Origin: Hahellaceae bacterium
GTDB taxonomy: Bacteria; Pseudomonadota; Gammaproteobacteria; Pseudomonadales; Oleiphilaceae
DNA length: 64,000 nt
NCBI GenBank assembly: GCA_016744695.1
Contig: JADGDV010000003.1
Span: 175,338 to 239,337 of the forward strand
Direction of reading: 5' to 3'
Shown here: positions 33,825-42,649 of the stretch, piece after piece
Position numbering within the stretch: the first letter of the stretch is position 1
Layout: every line of letters begins with the position of its first letter
Notes under the pieces: model-generated
What the model was told of the DNA's origin: nothing
The model's database searches: none
What the model saw: only the letters and a program-made list of their open reading frames with translations
Program-made: the position numbers and the translations under genes

Positions 33825-34219
33825 TTTACGTATAACGTAAAGCTATGATCAATTATTTCAAAACCATGCTCTTCAGCTATTTCACGCTGCCTACGCTCAA
33901 TAATCGGGTCACAAAATTCAATCACCTGGCCCGTTTCAGTGCAAACCATATGGTCATGATGATCGTCAGTCGCCAATTCAAAAACCGCATGACCACCTTC
34001 AAAATTATGCCTCAACACCAAACCAGCCGATTCAAACTGCGTAAGCACGCGATATACCGTCGCCAAGCCAACATCTTCACCCGCCTCCAATAGTGACTTA
34101 TAAACATCTTCGGCGCTCATGTGATGCTTATCAGCCCTTTCAAGCATGGTTAAAATCTTTACGCGGGGTAAAGTAACTTTTAACCCAGCTTTTCGCAGTT
34201 CATTATTTTCCGGAGACAT
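33812..34219 (-). CDS. fur: Ferric uptake regulator Fur
   Basis: Fur is the iron-responsive repressor. The winged helix section has RKAGLKVTLPRVKILTMLE and EDVGLATVYRVLTQFESAGLV; the metal-binding section has HNFEGGHAVFELATDDHHDHMVC and the motif RQREIAEEHGF. I start at ATG (MSPENNELRK) with GGGAAAA upstream; the frame opens at a TTG four codons earlier. The tail is short and ends within a 7-bp tandem repeat, so the C-terminal cysteine/histidine-rich tail of E. coli Fur is absent. Length 135 residues. Confidence 0.96.
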   Translation of the reverse strand: MSPENNELRKAGLKVTLPRVKILTMLERADKHHMSAEDVYKSLLEAGEDVGLATVYRVLTQFESAGLVLRHNFEGGHAVFELATDDHHDHMVCTETGQVIEFCDPIIERRQREIAEEHGFEIIDHSFTLYVKPKA

Positions 34220-34380
34220 ACTTTTTCCCAAACCAAATTACTTTTTCAATTAAATTAGAGTCGTACCAACCAAATTATTTTATCACTGTAATCAACTTTT
34301 GATTTATACCCCATCGCAGTTCACTACAACTTCAGGTATCATTCTTCAGATCGACCCAAGATAGTGGAATTCTATTCTAG

Positions 34381-34761
34381 ATGCAAAAACAGATGCAAAA
34401 TTTTCATTTAAAAACACAAATAAAAACCTTGTTGAAAACACACATCCCCATACTTGTTTTACTACTAAGTATAGGTGGCTGCTCGTTTCCCGGTGTATAC
34501 AAGATAAACATCCAACAAGGCAATATCATCACGCAAGACATGCTTGATCAACTTAAACCAGGCATGAACCGCCGACAAGTGCATTTTGTGCTTGGCAACC
34601 CCATGATTGATAATGTATTCGATGATAGCTACGAGAGCTATGCATATACATACCAACTAGCTGGCGGAAAGACCGAAAAGCAATTAATTACCGTATTTTA
34701 CGAAAATGAAAAATTCACCCGCGCGACAGGTGAATTATTAGATGAGAATCACGCGTACTAG
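34381..34761 (+). CDS. bamE: Outer membrane protein assembly factor BamE
   Basis: BamE (SmpA/OmlA) is the small lipoprotein of the BAM complex. The lipobox is SIGGC, and the family segment is YKINIQQGNIITQDMLDQLKPGMNRRQVHFVLGNPMIDNVF, with YTYQLAGG later. The N-terminus before the membrane segment is longer than usual, and an ATG four codons in is an alternative start. It is divergent from fur, an order conserved in pseudomonads. Confidence 0.95.
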   Translation: MQKQMQNFHLKTQIKTLLKTHIPILVLLLSIGGCSFPGVYKINIQQGNIITQDMLDQLKPGMNRRQVHFVLGNPMIDNVFDDSYESYAYTYQLAGGKTEKQLITVFYENEKFTRATGELLDENHAY

Positions 34762-34783
34762 GCTCTCACAAGCAAAAATCTAT

Positions 34784-35074
34784 TTACTTCTTAGCAGCCC
34801 GATTTAACCGGGCCTGCTTCGGATCAATAGTCAACGGACGATAAATTTCAACCCTATCCCCCTCTTTCAACTCATGTTCCTTTGGCTTTTTAACTGCCTT
34901 TCCAAAAATCCCAAACTTATCATTTTCAATATTAATTTGTGGGAATATATTAGTTATTCCAGACTGAACAACAGCATCGTACATTGTTGTTCCGAGAAGC
35001 ACGTCCAGCACAATTATCCTTTGTTCATCTGGTGCCGCAAAAGCAACCTCGACCTTAATCTTACTAATTCCCAT
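34784..35074 (-). CDS. rnfH: RnfH family protein (UPF0125)
   Basis: RnfH is a ubiquitin-like beta-grasp protein of unclear role found next to ratA. I start at MGISKIKVEVAFAAPDEQ; the frame continues 25 codons upstream but only inside ratA. The ending DRVEIYRPLTIDPKQARLNRAAKK is the family hallmark. The start overlaps the ratA stop (TATGGGAATTAG), which shows translational coupling. Length is 96 residues. Confidence 0.92.
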   Translation of the reverse strand: MGISKIKVEVAFAAPDEQRIIVLDVLLGTTMYDAVVQSGITNIFPQINIENDKFGIFGKAVKKPKEHELKEGDRVEIYRPLTIDPKQARLNRAAKK

Positions 35075-35501
35075 ACACTTCATTCGCTCGCTTGCAAAAT
35101 GCATCAACCATAGTGTTTGCAGCCTGATTAAAAACAGACGACAAAGCAACCTTCGCTAGCTGGTTATCAAAATCAAAATTCAGCTTCAACATAACTTTAC
35201 AGGCTGTTTTTTCGAGTGGTTTAAATTGCCACACTCCCTCAAGATAACGAAATGGTCCATCAATCAATTCCATTTTAATTTCATTATGCTCAATAAAACG
35301 ATTACGTGTAGTGAATTGCTGCCTCACAGCGCCTTTCGCCACACCCAATGTTGCAACCATTTCTTGCTGACAATAAGAAACCACTTGAGCATCCGAACAC
35401 CATGGAAGAAAAACAGGATAGGAAGCAACATCATTTACAATGCTGTACATACGCTCAGAAGAATGAAACACCAGCGCACTTCGATCAATAGTATGAGCCA
35501 T
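35064..35501 (-). CDS. ratA: Type II toxin-antitoxin family RatA / START-domain protein
   Basis: RatA-type proteins have a START/SRPBCC fold; in E. coli RatA is reported to block 70S formation, while relatives are linked with ubiquinone (Coq10-like). I start at MAHTIDRSALVFHS, the family N-terminus; the frame opens ten codons earlier. Motifs: MYSIVNDVASYPVFLPWC, TTRN and FNQAANTMVDAFCKRANEVYG. Length is 145 residues. It is upstream of rnfH, with which it overlaps. Confidence 0.92.
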   Translation of the reverse strand: MAHTIDRSALVFHSSERMYSIVNDVASYPVFLPWCSDAQVVSYCQQEMVATLGVAKGAVRQQFTTRNRFIEHNEIKMELIDGPFRYLEGVWQFKPLEKTACKVMLKLNFDFDNQLAKVALSSVFNQAANTMVDAFCKRANEVYGN

Positions 35502-35632
35502 TAACAAACCAACAAATAGAAAACCAATCAATAATATCGTTTAAATGCTTACTTCATATTCAGTAAATCATTATCTAAGCACTATTCTAACTAACTTAGA
35601 GAGATTTCTCACCAACAAGCGAAAATACCTTA

Positions 35633-37084
35633 TTATTCCCCCAGAACAACCGCATCACTTACAGACCGTATATCTTCAAAATCAAATGTTGCACAAATAA
35701 ACGCATCCTTCTCCTGCGTGCATAAGTCTTCTCCCAACTCAAACAAGTTCGTTAAGAAGATCGTTGCAATAGCAAGGGGTGCAAACCAGCGTAATATTAA
35801 CCGCCATAAACCAAAAAACCAGGGCTGATAGTTCGAAAACTCTTCTCCGATAAACTCAGGTTTAACAATCCAGCCAGCATATATAGTCACTAAAAAACCA
35901 ACCAAAGGAAGTAATAATCGCGATGTAACAATATCTAAACCATTAAAGGCTTTAATTCCTAAAAACTGAATATCCTGCCACGCACTAAAGGATAAGATAG
36001 CCACAACCCCTAGACACCATGCAGCCACCGAAACAATAAAAGTAGCAAAACCTCGGTTAGCATTAAGTTTCTCCACAAGCCAAGCAACAGCAGGCTCCAT
36101 TACGGCAATAGCAGAACTCCATGCAGCAAAGGTTATCAAAACGAAAAACATAACACTAAAGAACTGGCCACTCGGCATATTACTATAAGCAAAGGGCATG
36201 GACTGAAAAATGAGGCCAAAGCCCGCAACAGGCGATAAGTCATTTTCAAATAACACAGGAAAAATAACCAAACCAGCAGCAACCGCCACCAACAAATCTA
36301 AAATAGCTACAATAAGGACCAAACGCCCTATTTTTGCCCGACCAGGCATGTACGAGCCATAAACCATCATTACCCCAGACCCAATACCTAAGGTGAAAAA
36401 TGCATGACCTAACGCATCAAGCCAAGCTTGAGGAGTTAATTCTTTCATAGTAAAAAGGAATTTAAGACCCTGTTCCACATCACCATTTTGAAAAGAAAAG
36501 AGCAGCAAGACTAACAATAAAATAAACATTAGTGGCAATAGCGGCCTCACTGCTCGCTCAATCCCCCTATTTACTCCCCGCACAGAAACAACCACAACCA
36601 ATAAAAGAAACAGTGTATGCCAAGAAGCAAAGTAAGTTGGCGAAGACTGGAGACGGCGCATCACATCAACAACTTGATGCAGTTCTCCTCCAGAAAACTC
36701 ACCAAAAGCAGAAGAGAACACGTAGGCTAAAGCCATGCCTCCAACAACAGAGTACAGCGTTAAAATTAAAAATCCTGAAATAACAGAAAGAACACCAATA
36801 CTCCCCCATGCACGGTTAGACCCCGCGCGTGAGACTAAAGATTTCATACTGGTTATGGGGCTTCGACGCCCCTGCCGACCTAAAGCCGCTTCAGCCATGG
36901 CAACAGGAATACCTACCAACAACAAGCAAACGCTGTAGGCAACAATAAACCCACCCCCATGAGTGCCGGCCAAATAAGGGAACTTCCAAAAATTAGCTAA
37001 GCCAATAGCCGCCCCAGCCGCGGCTAAAACAAACGTTAGCTGACTATTCCAAGAGCCGTGAATGGTTTCGTGTTTTCCTAGCAT
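35633..37084 (-). CDS. Neurotransmitter:sodium symporter (NSS) family transporter
   Basis: This 483-residue integral membrane protein has about eleven to twelve hydrophobic helices. The first helix carries the NSS motif AAAGAAIGLANFWKFPYLAGTHGGGFIVAY that forms the sodium and substrate sites; IPVAMAEAALGRQGR and the TM6 region HAFFTLGIGSGVMMVYGSY are also typical. Bacterial members move amino acids with sodium. The substrate cannot be read from sequence. It is divergent from smpB. Confidence 0.92.
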   Translation of the reverse strand: MLGKHETIHGSWNSQLTFVLAAAGAAIGLANFWKFPYLAGTHGGGFIVAYSVCLLLVGIPVAMAEAALGRQGRRSPITSMKSLVSRAGSNRAWGSIGVLSVISGFLILTLYSVVGGMALAYVFSSAFGEFSGGELHQVVDVMRRLQSSPTYFASWHTLFLLLVVVVSVRGVNRGIERAVRPLLPLMFILLLVLLLFSFQNGDVEQGLKFLFTMKELTPQAWLDALGHAFFTLGIGSGVMMVYGSYMPGRAKIGRLVLIVAILDLLVAVAAGLVIFPVLFENDLSPVAGFGLIFQSMPFAYSNMPSGQFFSVMFFVLITFAAWSSAIAVMEPAVAWLVEKLNANRGFATFIVSVAAWCLGVVAILSFSAWQDIQFLGIKAFNGLDIVTSRLLLPLVGFLVTIYAGWIVKPEFIGEEFSNYQPWFFGLWRLILRWFAPLAIATIFLTNLFELGEDLCTQEKDAFICATFDFEDIRSVSDAVVLGE

Positions 37085-37288
37085 TAAACCCCGCGTTACA
37101 TCCTTGTTTGATTCAATATTTCAACATACAGTATTCCAACAACCTCAAATGAGGCAAAGAAGAACAATTTTATAAGATTTCCTCATGAATAGTCAGAGAA
37201 ACTCGTCACCTAACGTCGATATTTAACAAATATCACATGATTATTATTGATGTTACGTTACAATAGCTCTACTTTTACAGCATCCTTT

Positions 37289-37320
37289 AGTATAAAACGA
37301 CAATAGTATAAAACGACAAT
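37289..37320 (+). repeat. 16-bp tandem duplication at the smpB start
   Basis: AGTATAAAACGACAAT occurs twice without a gap; the second copy ends with the first two bases of the smpB ATG. In the first copy the matching triplet is ATA, not ATG. No purine-rich ribosome binding site is seen in front of the start. Confidence 0.9.
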
Positions 37321-37795
37321 GGCTAAAAAGAAGAAAAGCGATAACAGCAATACGATTGCTCAAAACAAAAAAGCTCGCCACGATTACCATGTAGAAACCA
37401 AATTCGAAGCGGGCTTGGTTCTCACAGGCTGGGAAGTTAAAAGCCTCAGAGAAGGAAGGTGCCAATTAACAGACGCCTACGTACTCATTAAAAACGGAGA
37501 GGCTTGGCTTTTAGGTGCCCACATGTCACCTTTAATCTCAGCGTCAACCCACGTTATAGCTGACCCTACCAGAACCCGAAAGCTATTACTTAATAAAAGA
37601 GAAATTGCCAAAATAACCACCAAAATAAACCAGACAGGCCATAGCTGTGTCGCCCTGGCTATTTACTGGAAAGGCAACCGGGTTAAATGCGAAATTGCCT
37701 TAGTGAAAGGCAAAAAAGAGTACGATAAACGAGCAACAGAGAAAGAAAAAGACTGGGGCCGAGAGAAACAACGCGTTATGTCGAAAAACTTCTAA
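37319..37795 (+). CDS. smpB: SsrA-binding protein SmpB
   Basis: SmpB binds tmRNA and delivers it to stalled ribosomes. The core has [40 protein letters not shown] and the tail [21 protein letters not shown] that folds into the empty mRNA channel. Length is 158 residues. The start lies at the end of a 16-bp tandem repeat and has no evident ribosome binding site. tmRNA follows 75 bases downstream. Confidence 0.97.
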   Translation: MAKKKKSDNSNTIAQNKKARHDYHVETKFEAGLVLTGWEVKSLREGRCQLTDAYVLIKNGEAWLLGAHMSPLISASTHVIADPTRTRKLLLNKREIAKITTKINQTGHSCVALAIYWKGNRVKCEIALVKGKKEYDKRATEKEKDWGREKQRVMSKNF

Positions 37796-37830
37796 AGCGA
37801 GTAATAGTTCAACCAATTCACAACAAGCAC

Positions 37831-37860
37831 TTGAATTACGACATTACGACCTTATATAAT
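37831..37860 (+). promoter_or_regulatory. Promoter of ssrA
   Basis: TTGAAT and a perfect TATAAT are separated by 18 bases, and the mature tmRNA start follows ten bases after the -10 element. Confidence 0.8.
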
Positions 37861-37869
37861 TACTATCTT

Positions 37870-38256
37870 GGGGACGACATGGCTTCGACGCTGGTGACGA
37901 AACCGTAGGTGCATGCCGAGATGGCAACGAATCTCGTAAAATCAAAGTTGTAAATTTATAGTTGCAAATGATGACAACTACGGTGCTCAACTAGCTGCGT
38001 AAGCAGTGAAAGAACACTTTTAGGGTTTCGACCCTAGCGGTCTTTAGCAAGGTGCCTATATCGCGCTACTGACTGTCACTGAGAATAGGATCGTAACACG
38101 GCACACTCAGGGTCGTTTTACTAAAAATTACTGAGCTCGCCAACCACGTCCTGCCCGTTGGGCTGTGGAAGGTTAAACTAATTAACGGAATCTAAGCATG
38201 TAGAGCCGATGGCAGAGTGCTGGCGGACGCGGGTTCGATCCCCGCCGTCTCCACCA
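37870..38256 (+). ncRNA. ssrA: Transfer-messenger RNA (tmRNA)
   Basis: tmRNA rescues ribosomes stalled on broken messages and tags the product for proteolysis. The 5' end GGGGACGACATGGCTTCGAC and the 3' tRNA-like end GGGTTCGATCCCCGCCGTCT-CCACCA are conserved. The tag frame at 37964-38002 encodes ANDDNYGAQLAA and ends at TAA, giving a tag with the LAA protease signal. The 3' end is a frequent integration site, and an accessory region begins directly after it. Confidence 0.97.
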
Positions 38257-38878
38257 AATTAGTAACATAGACTGACACTTCTAGACACACCTAAACCCCT
38301 GAATTTGAAGAGGTTACCAGAGTCCAACCAGGACTTTGGTGTGTCAGACTATGTCTATAATAAGTAAAATATTCGCACAAAATTCGCACATTCAGTCATT
38401 TGTGCGATATTCCCCGTATTTCAATGTCAATCAAAGACTTAGCCGAAGCGTGGCATTTCACGTACTTGCATTCATTTTCAGTCTGATATGTTTGTTTATT
38501 TTTTACATTAAAGGTGGGTATGACACAGTTGAGCCATTAGAGTGAAAGGCTGCTAGGTGTATCAATGACTAGAAGAAACTAATTCGCCAACACGAAATGG
38601 TTAACGGGTATTCAATAAATATAATTGATATGTCAGTATCTCGCCCTTTAGAGACATTTACTGCCTGAGCTTGGGCCATCAACATCAGACTCTTAGCTGA
38701 AATTTTCTATTTTTAATTTGAAAAATCACATAGCGAGAATAAGAAGTTACCTTGCTAAAACTCGCTCATATGACGTTCTGTAAATCTTCAACTTGTAAAG
38801 CACTGCTTTAGAACCCAGCTAATACGCCTAATGTAATAGCATGAGCTCTGGGGGACAGGATAAAAGTCCTTTCTATTT
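38257..38878. other. Gap after tmRNA with an inverted repeat; probable island boundary
   Basis: This 622-base stretch holds no gene I can support. A 14-base inverted repeat with one mismatch (ACATAGACTGACAC at 38265, GTGTCAGACTATGT at 38341) flanks a small AGTCC/GGACT hairpin, which looks like the ends of a small mobile element or a remnant. A 69-codon frame at 38336 with one hydrophobic segment has no convincing start context. No integrase is present. Confidence 0.5.
38265..38354. repeat. 90-bp inverted-repeat structure after ssrA
   Basis: Fourteen-base arms with one mismatch enclose a hairpin AGTCC-AACCA-GGACT. It lies nine bases beyond the tmRNA CCA end. It may be a remnant of an integration event or a MITE. 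Confidence 0.6.
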
Positions 38879-39364
38879 TCAAATACTTTCTGAGTTTAGT
38901 GGTTTTAATTTATTAACTTTGATCATCTGCTTTGCTTGATCAGCAGGTATTTTTTTTACACTGCCAGTGTTTGGTATGCCGAGCCTAGCATGAGCCTCCA
39001 TTCTTACAAAAAACACTTCACCAGCCTTAATATCAAAATTTTCTTCTTCTTCAAAAGAAAAAGCTCCTGGAATCGACGGTTCCAAATTAATTGCACCAGG
39101 ACCTAATTCCAATCTTTTATAAGACATAGGGAATGTAGCAACACTCTCACCATTTACGTCTACAAAAAGCTCGTGCCCTTGAAAATCAGATTCCACCCCT
39201 CGAAGAATATAGATTACAGACCGGGTCTTCTCTGGCTCAAATTTAGTGATTTTATCAAAATTTGCATCCTCTTCTTGCAATAAAGGCACTGCTGTACAGC
39301 CTGATAACAACACGATGCCTATAAAAAACACCATTAGTGCAGATTGGTTTATTCTAGCGTTCAC
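38879..39364 (-). CDS. DUF2846-like lipoprotein
   Basis: The signal MNARINQSALMVFFIGIVLLSGC ends in a lipobox, anchoring the protein on Cys23. The body has VIYILRGVESDFQGHELFVDVNGESVATFP and AGEVFFVRMEAHA, a pattern of the DUF2846 family of beta-sandwich lipoproteins of unknown role. Length is 161 residues. Two hairpins separate it from the PEP-CTERM gene upstream on the same strand. Confidence 0.65.
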   Translation of the reverse strand: MNARINQSALMVFFIGIVLLSGCTAVPLLQEEDANFDKITKFEPEKTRSVIYILRGVESDFQGHELFVDVNGESVATFPMSYKRLELGPGAINLEPSIPGAFSFEEEENFDIKAGEVFFVRMEAHARLGIPNTGSVKKIPADQAKQMIKVNKLKPLNSESI

Positions 39365-39385
39365 GATTAATATTCCTTTATGTAA

Positions 39386-39472
39386 AAAGTAAAAGGGCCT
39401 CTATACCTTTATAGAGGCCTCTTTAAAGAGCAACTGAAGCTCTATAGCATTTGGTTGCTCTTTAATTTGAAT
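39386..39472 (-). terminator. Two consecutive hairpins after the PEP-CTERM gene
   Basis: The first (AGAGGCCTCTATA/TATAGAGGCCC region, 39388-39415) and the second (AAAGAGCAACC with GGTTGCTCTTT, 39422-39466) both read as stem-loops on the minus strand, the first with a TTTTAC run. They sit between the PEP-CTERM gene and the lipoprotein gene. Confidence 0.7.
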
Positions 39473-39503
39473 TTTTTGCCAGAATTCTACCCTAGACGTA
39501 AAA

Positions 39504-40193
39504 TTAACGTTTGCTCTGTTTTTTACGAGTAAAACTTAGTCCTGCAAGACCTAAACCCAGCAAGGCAAGTGACCCAGGCTCAGGAACGGAAGCAACTCGC
39601 ACTAAAGCAATGCCATAACCACTGTTAGCAGGGTTTGCTGAATGGGAAGAGAAGCTGTCTAGATCTATAAATGCCCGACCAGCAGATTCAAAGCTAGTAA
39701 CATGATTTATATAGTCGTCGTGCACTTCTGCTCTATTAAACTTAGAGTCTCCATCGCTATCACCCCCAAATAAGGCTAATGACTGAGAAAATGGATCAGA
39801 GGAGTTATATGTAAAACCAGCCGCTTTATAGGTATCACCAAAAATGGAAATAAATTTATTGGCTGTAGAATTTTCATCTGCAGTAAATGCCTGATTAACA
39901 CTTTGCGCTGTATTTTCATTAGCATCAAACGTTAACCCAAAAGAAAAATCATTATACAATGATGACATTTCAGTGTTTGTGGCGAGCCTCCAACCGCTGT
40001 AACTACTTAGGGCGCTATCTATTGAATGGCCGACAGTCTCATCCCACTGCAACCACTCTAGTCCAGCACCTGTAACGATGTTTGTGTCTGTATCCAGTTC
40101 ATAACCATTATGCTCAATTAACGATGCATTTGTGGTCATTGAAAATAGCAGTACAGCCCCTATTATCCCTGTTTTTATTATTGATTTTCCCAT
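39504..40193 (-). CDS. PEP-CTERM sorting domain protein
   Basis: The protein has a signal peptide (MGKSIIKTGIIGAVLLFSMTTNA) and ends VPEPGSLALLGLGLAGLSFT followed by RKKQSKR: the PEP motif, a hydrophobic helix and a basic tail recognised by exosortase EpsH-type enzymes. The body includes LEWLQWDETVGHSIDSAL and GWRLATNTEMSSLYNDF, found in other PEP-CTERM surface proteins. I prefer the ATG four codons inside the longest frame because GAGAG precedes it. Such proteins are tied to exopolysaccharide and biofilm; the exosortase is not in this window. Confidence 0.85.
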   Translation of the reverse strand: MGKSIIKTGIIGAVLLFSMTTNASLIEHNGYELDTDTNIVTGAGLEWLQWDETVGHSIDSALSSYSGWRLATNTEMSSLYNDFSFGLTFDANENTAQSVNQAFTADENSTANKFISIFGDTYKAAGFTYNSSDPFSQSLALFGGDSDGDSKFNRAEVHDDYINHVTSFESAGRAFIDLDSFSSHSANPANSGYGIALVRVASVPEPGSLALLGLGLAGLSFTRKKQSKR

Positions 40194-40205
40194 TGGTACT
40201 CTCAT

Positions 40206-41145
40206 TGTATATATTCCCTATTGATACAACTATATCGTTTATTATGTTTTGTTTATTCGAGCGTATTTAATACATTAAATACGTAGCATATTGATTTAAC
40301 TGTATATGCACCGTAAGTATAAATGAATTAACTAAAAAAAATCTGACATCCATCCCATTAAATACTGCAAGTAACTTTTGTGCTAAAGAAAAATCTGGAG
40401 AAGAGTAATATTTCGATAACCAGAGTGAATTATCAGAAATGCATCATCAAACTGAAGTTCACAGAACTGCTTTAAACATCACTTTGTGATCAAATTGTTT
40501 AAAAAGTATCGATTTTGCTCTATAGCAATGGTTGACCGAAGCTAATTCCTCACATATCTAAAGGGCTGGTTTTGGCCAATCAAAGAAAAGGGGCTATCGA
40601 TTTTTTGTCAGCAGCAGACTCAAAGAAGACAATTATTAAATAACAGAATTAATGTGGTACATCCTTGTGGTGGAAGTAAGGAGTTATCTTTTGAGCGTTA
40701 GATAGGTTACTAATCCAAGCCTACATACTTTTAAGTATTGCATCGTATTAATTTATTTCAACACTCAATAGCGGACGCACTTCGACTTCAGATCAAGTAA
40801 TGAAAATCACCCGAAAGCAGAAATTATCGCTTTCAAAAGGGGAATGCCGATCTTCGCCACAAACCGCCATCAACAGACACCTGCCCGCAAGATTACTAAG
40901 TGTATTTTAAACTCTGTAGTCTGTGCGTATTCCACATGATCACCTCCTACTGCCTGCAAACTAAGTTGATCATCTTCAGCGGAATACGCAGCTTGTACAG
41001 GTGCAGTATAGCGCATAAAAACTAGAGACGACTTAGGGGCTTGAACAATTTATCGGGGGGCTCAAAGCTTGCCGAAATTTTCAGTTTAAACTCATCACCA
41101 AAAAATCAATGAAACTAACTAGAACAACAACCCATTAACGATAAT
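40206..41145. other. Long gap with degenerate sequence
   Basis: About 940 bases hold no gene I can support. At 40860-41040 there is a structured stretch: GCGTATTCC and GGAATACGC are inverted about 50 bases apart, with TGATCA repeated between them and a good ribosome-binding-like AGGAGGTGATC on the minus strand leading only to a 13-codon frame. This has the look of a mobile-element end or a decayed gene start. I could not identify a family. Confidence 0.4.
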
Positions 41146-42600
41146 TTATAACTCCGATATTTTTCCTATTACTTTAGATGAAATCTTTGAACTCATGTAT
41201 TCATGTATTTCATTTAGAAAAAAAACAAGTCTCTTCATGTCAATTTTACACTTAGACTGATTTTTTTGAGCTTGGTCTAGCTCATTAAGAGCCGCTTCTC
41301 TTATATCATGGAAAGACTCATACTCAGGATTGGCAGCTAAGAAATCGACTTGGGTACAATCATTACTGCCTTTTTCATAGGTAAACCCCTTCATATTCTT
41401 ATTGTATTCAAGGTATCTATCTTTCATTCCCGCAAGTGCAGTTATTTTAGATTCCACTTTTTCACTATAGTTTTTAAACTTTTTCTCTATTTGTTTTTCA
41501 ATATCAGGAATAACTATACTAACCTTTGAGACAATATCTTCGATATTACTTATTAGACCGTTTACATCTAGGAACTTACTATACGTCCCAATAATTGGAA
41601 TATATCTAAGCGAATTTATTACATGACTGACTTCTTCAACCTCGGGGTTTAGAATAATCTTAGATTCATCATTTTGAATGACAATTTTTTTCTCACCCGA
41701 CTCCGATCTATTAAATTCCCCACCAGTCTTCCCGCTAACAACAGTCATTTCCTCTAAGTACTTTAATAAACCTCTTAACTGGCTTACAACAATCTCTTCT
41801 ACAAATTTGACCTTATTACTATTAAGTAAATTATATGCGTATGCCGTATAAACAAATGCCTTTCCCCAATCCTCATGCTTCACTTCAAACCTTTTTGTGT
41901 AGGATACGGGTTCACCCTTAATCGCATAGGGATACCTTATACAATCCAGAAAGGACACTACATCAATATCTAAATATTTAAACTTCAATAGAAAATAACT
42001 TGATTTTCCATATCCGAAGTTAGTTTTTAATTCCAACGCTAGCTCTTCATTTAACTTCGTCTCTGGGGTCGACCATCCAAGCAACCTGTGTGAGAAAAAT
42101 AAAACATCATCACTTGCTTTACACTCTTTGTAGGCCTTATTAATTGAAAATGCCGACGTCCAAAGCAATATCTTCTTATCTAATTCATAGACGAACCTAC
42201 AAATTTCTTTAGATACCTGCTGCTCTAAATTAGAAGTTTCATTACCTATTTTTGCTAGCCTAGATTCGAGCTCTCTCTTAAAAAGACTAATTGTTCTCAT
42301 CTCTCTTTCCAAGTTTATTTCGAAGCCTTGGTAATTTTTATCGATCTCCTCACAATAGCTAGATTTCCCTAAAGATGACAATTGTTTTAGATATAATGAA
42401 CCTCGAATGTATTCGATGAGTGCATCTAAATTATCTAATGAATAGACCTGCTTTTCTTTTAAAAATAGCTCCTTGTAATTTTCTATCTCGTGTTTGAAAA
42501 TATTTTCAAAATAATATTTATCTACAAACAATTTATTACTACTACGGGTCTTTTTTAATACATCTAAGTAATCAACATTGACCATACAGGTGTTTTCCAA
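41146..42600 (-). CDS. Hypothetical protein, mainly helical
   Basis: I do not recognise this 484-residue protein. It is lysine- and glutamate-rich with long helical stretches (about 75-140 and 370-480), several likely coiled coils and no clear membrane segment or signal peptide. A short hydrophobic stretch RYIPIIGTYSKFLDVNG occurs near residue 330. The start is TTG (MENTC) with GAGGAG nine bases upstream; an ATG five codons later is possible. It is the last gene of a three-gene operon (43540 to 41146) of unknown proteins. Confidence 0.6.
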   Translation of the reverse strand: MENTCMVNVDYLDVLKKTRSSNKLFVDKYYFENIFKHEIENYKELFLKEKQVYSLDNLDALIEYIRGSLYLKQLSSLGKSSYCEEIDKNYQGFEINLEREMRTISLFKRELESRLAKIGNETSNLEQQVSKEICRFVYELDKKILLWTSAFSINKAYKECKASDDVLFFSHRLLGWSTPETKLNEELALELKTNFGYGKSSYFLLKFKYLDIDVVSFLDCIRYPYAIKGEPVSYTKRFEVKHEDWGKAFVYTAYAYNLLNSNKVKFVEEIVVSQLRGLLKYLEEMTVVSGKTGGEFNRSESGEKKIVIQNDESKIILNPEVEEVSHVINSLRYIPIIGTYSKFLDVNGLISNIEDIVSKVSIVIPDIEKQIEKKFKNYSEKVESKITALAGMKDRYLEYNKNMKGFTYEKGSNDCTQVDFLAANPEYESFHDIREAALNELDQAQKNQSKCKIDMKRLVFFLNEIHEYMSSKISSKVIGKISEL

Positions 42601-42649
42601 GATAGATATCTCCTCAATAGTAAAATACAGAATACCTTAAAACGCATAG

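Noticed and set aside
38336..38545. 69-codon frame after ssrA with one hydrophobic segment
   Set aside because: It starts inside the inverted-repeat structure, has no ribosome binding site and no recognisable similarity; likely chance.
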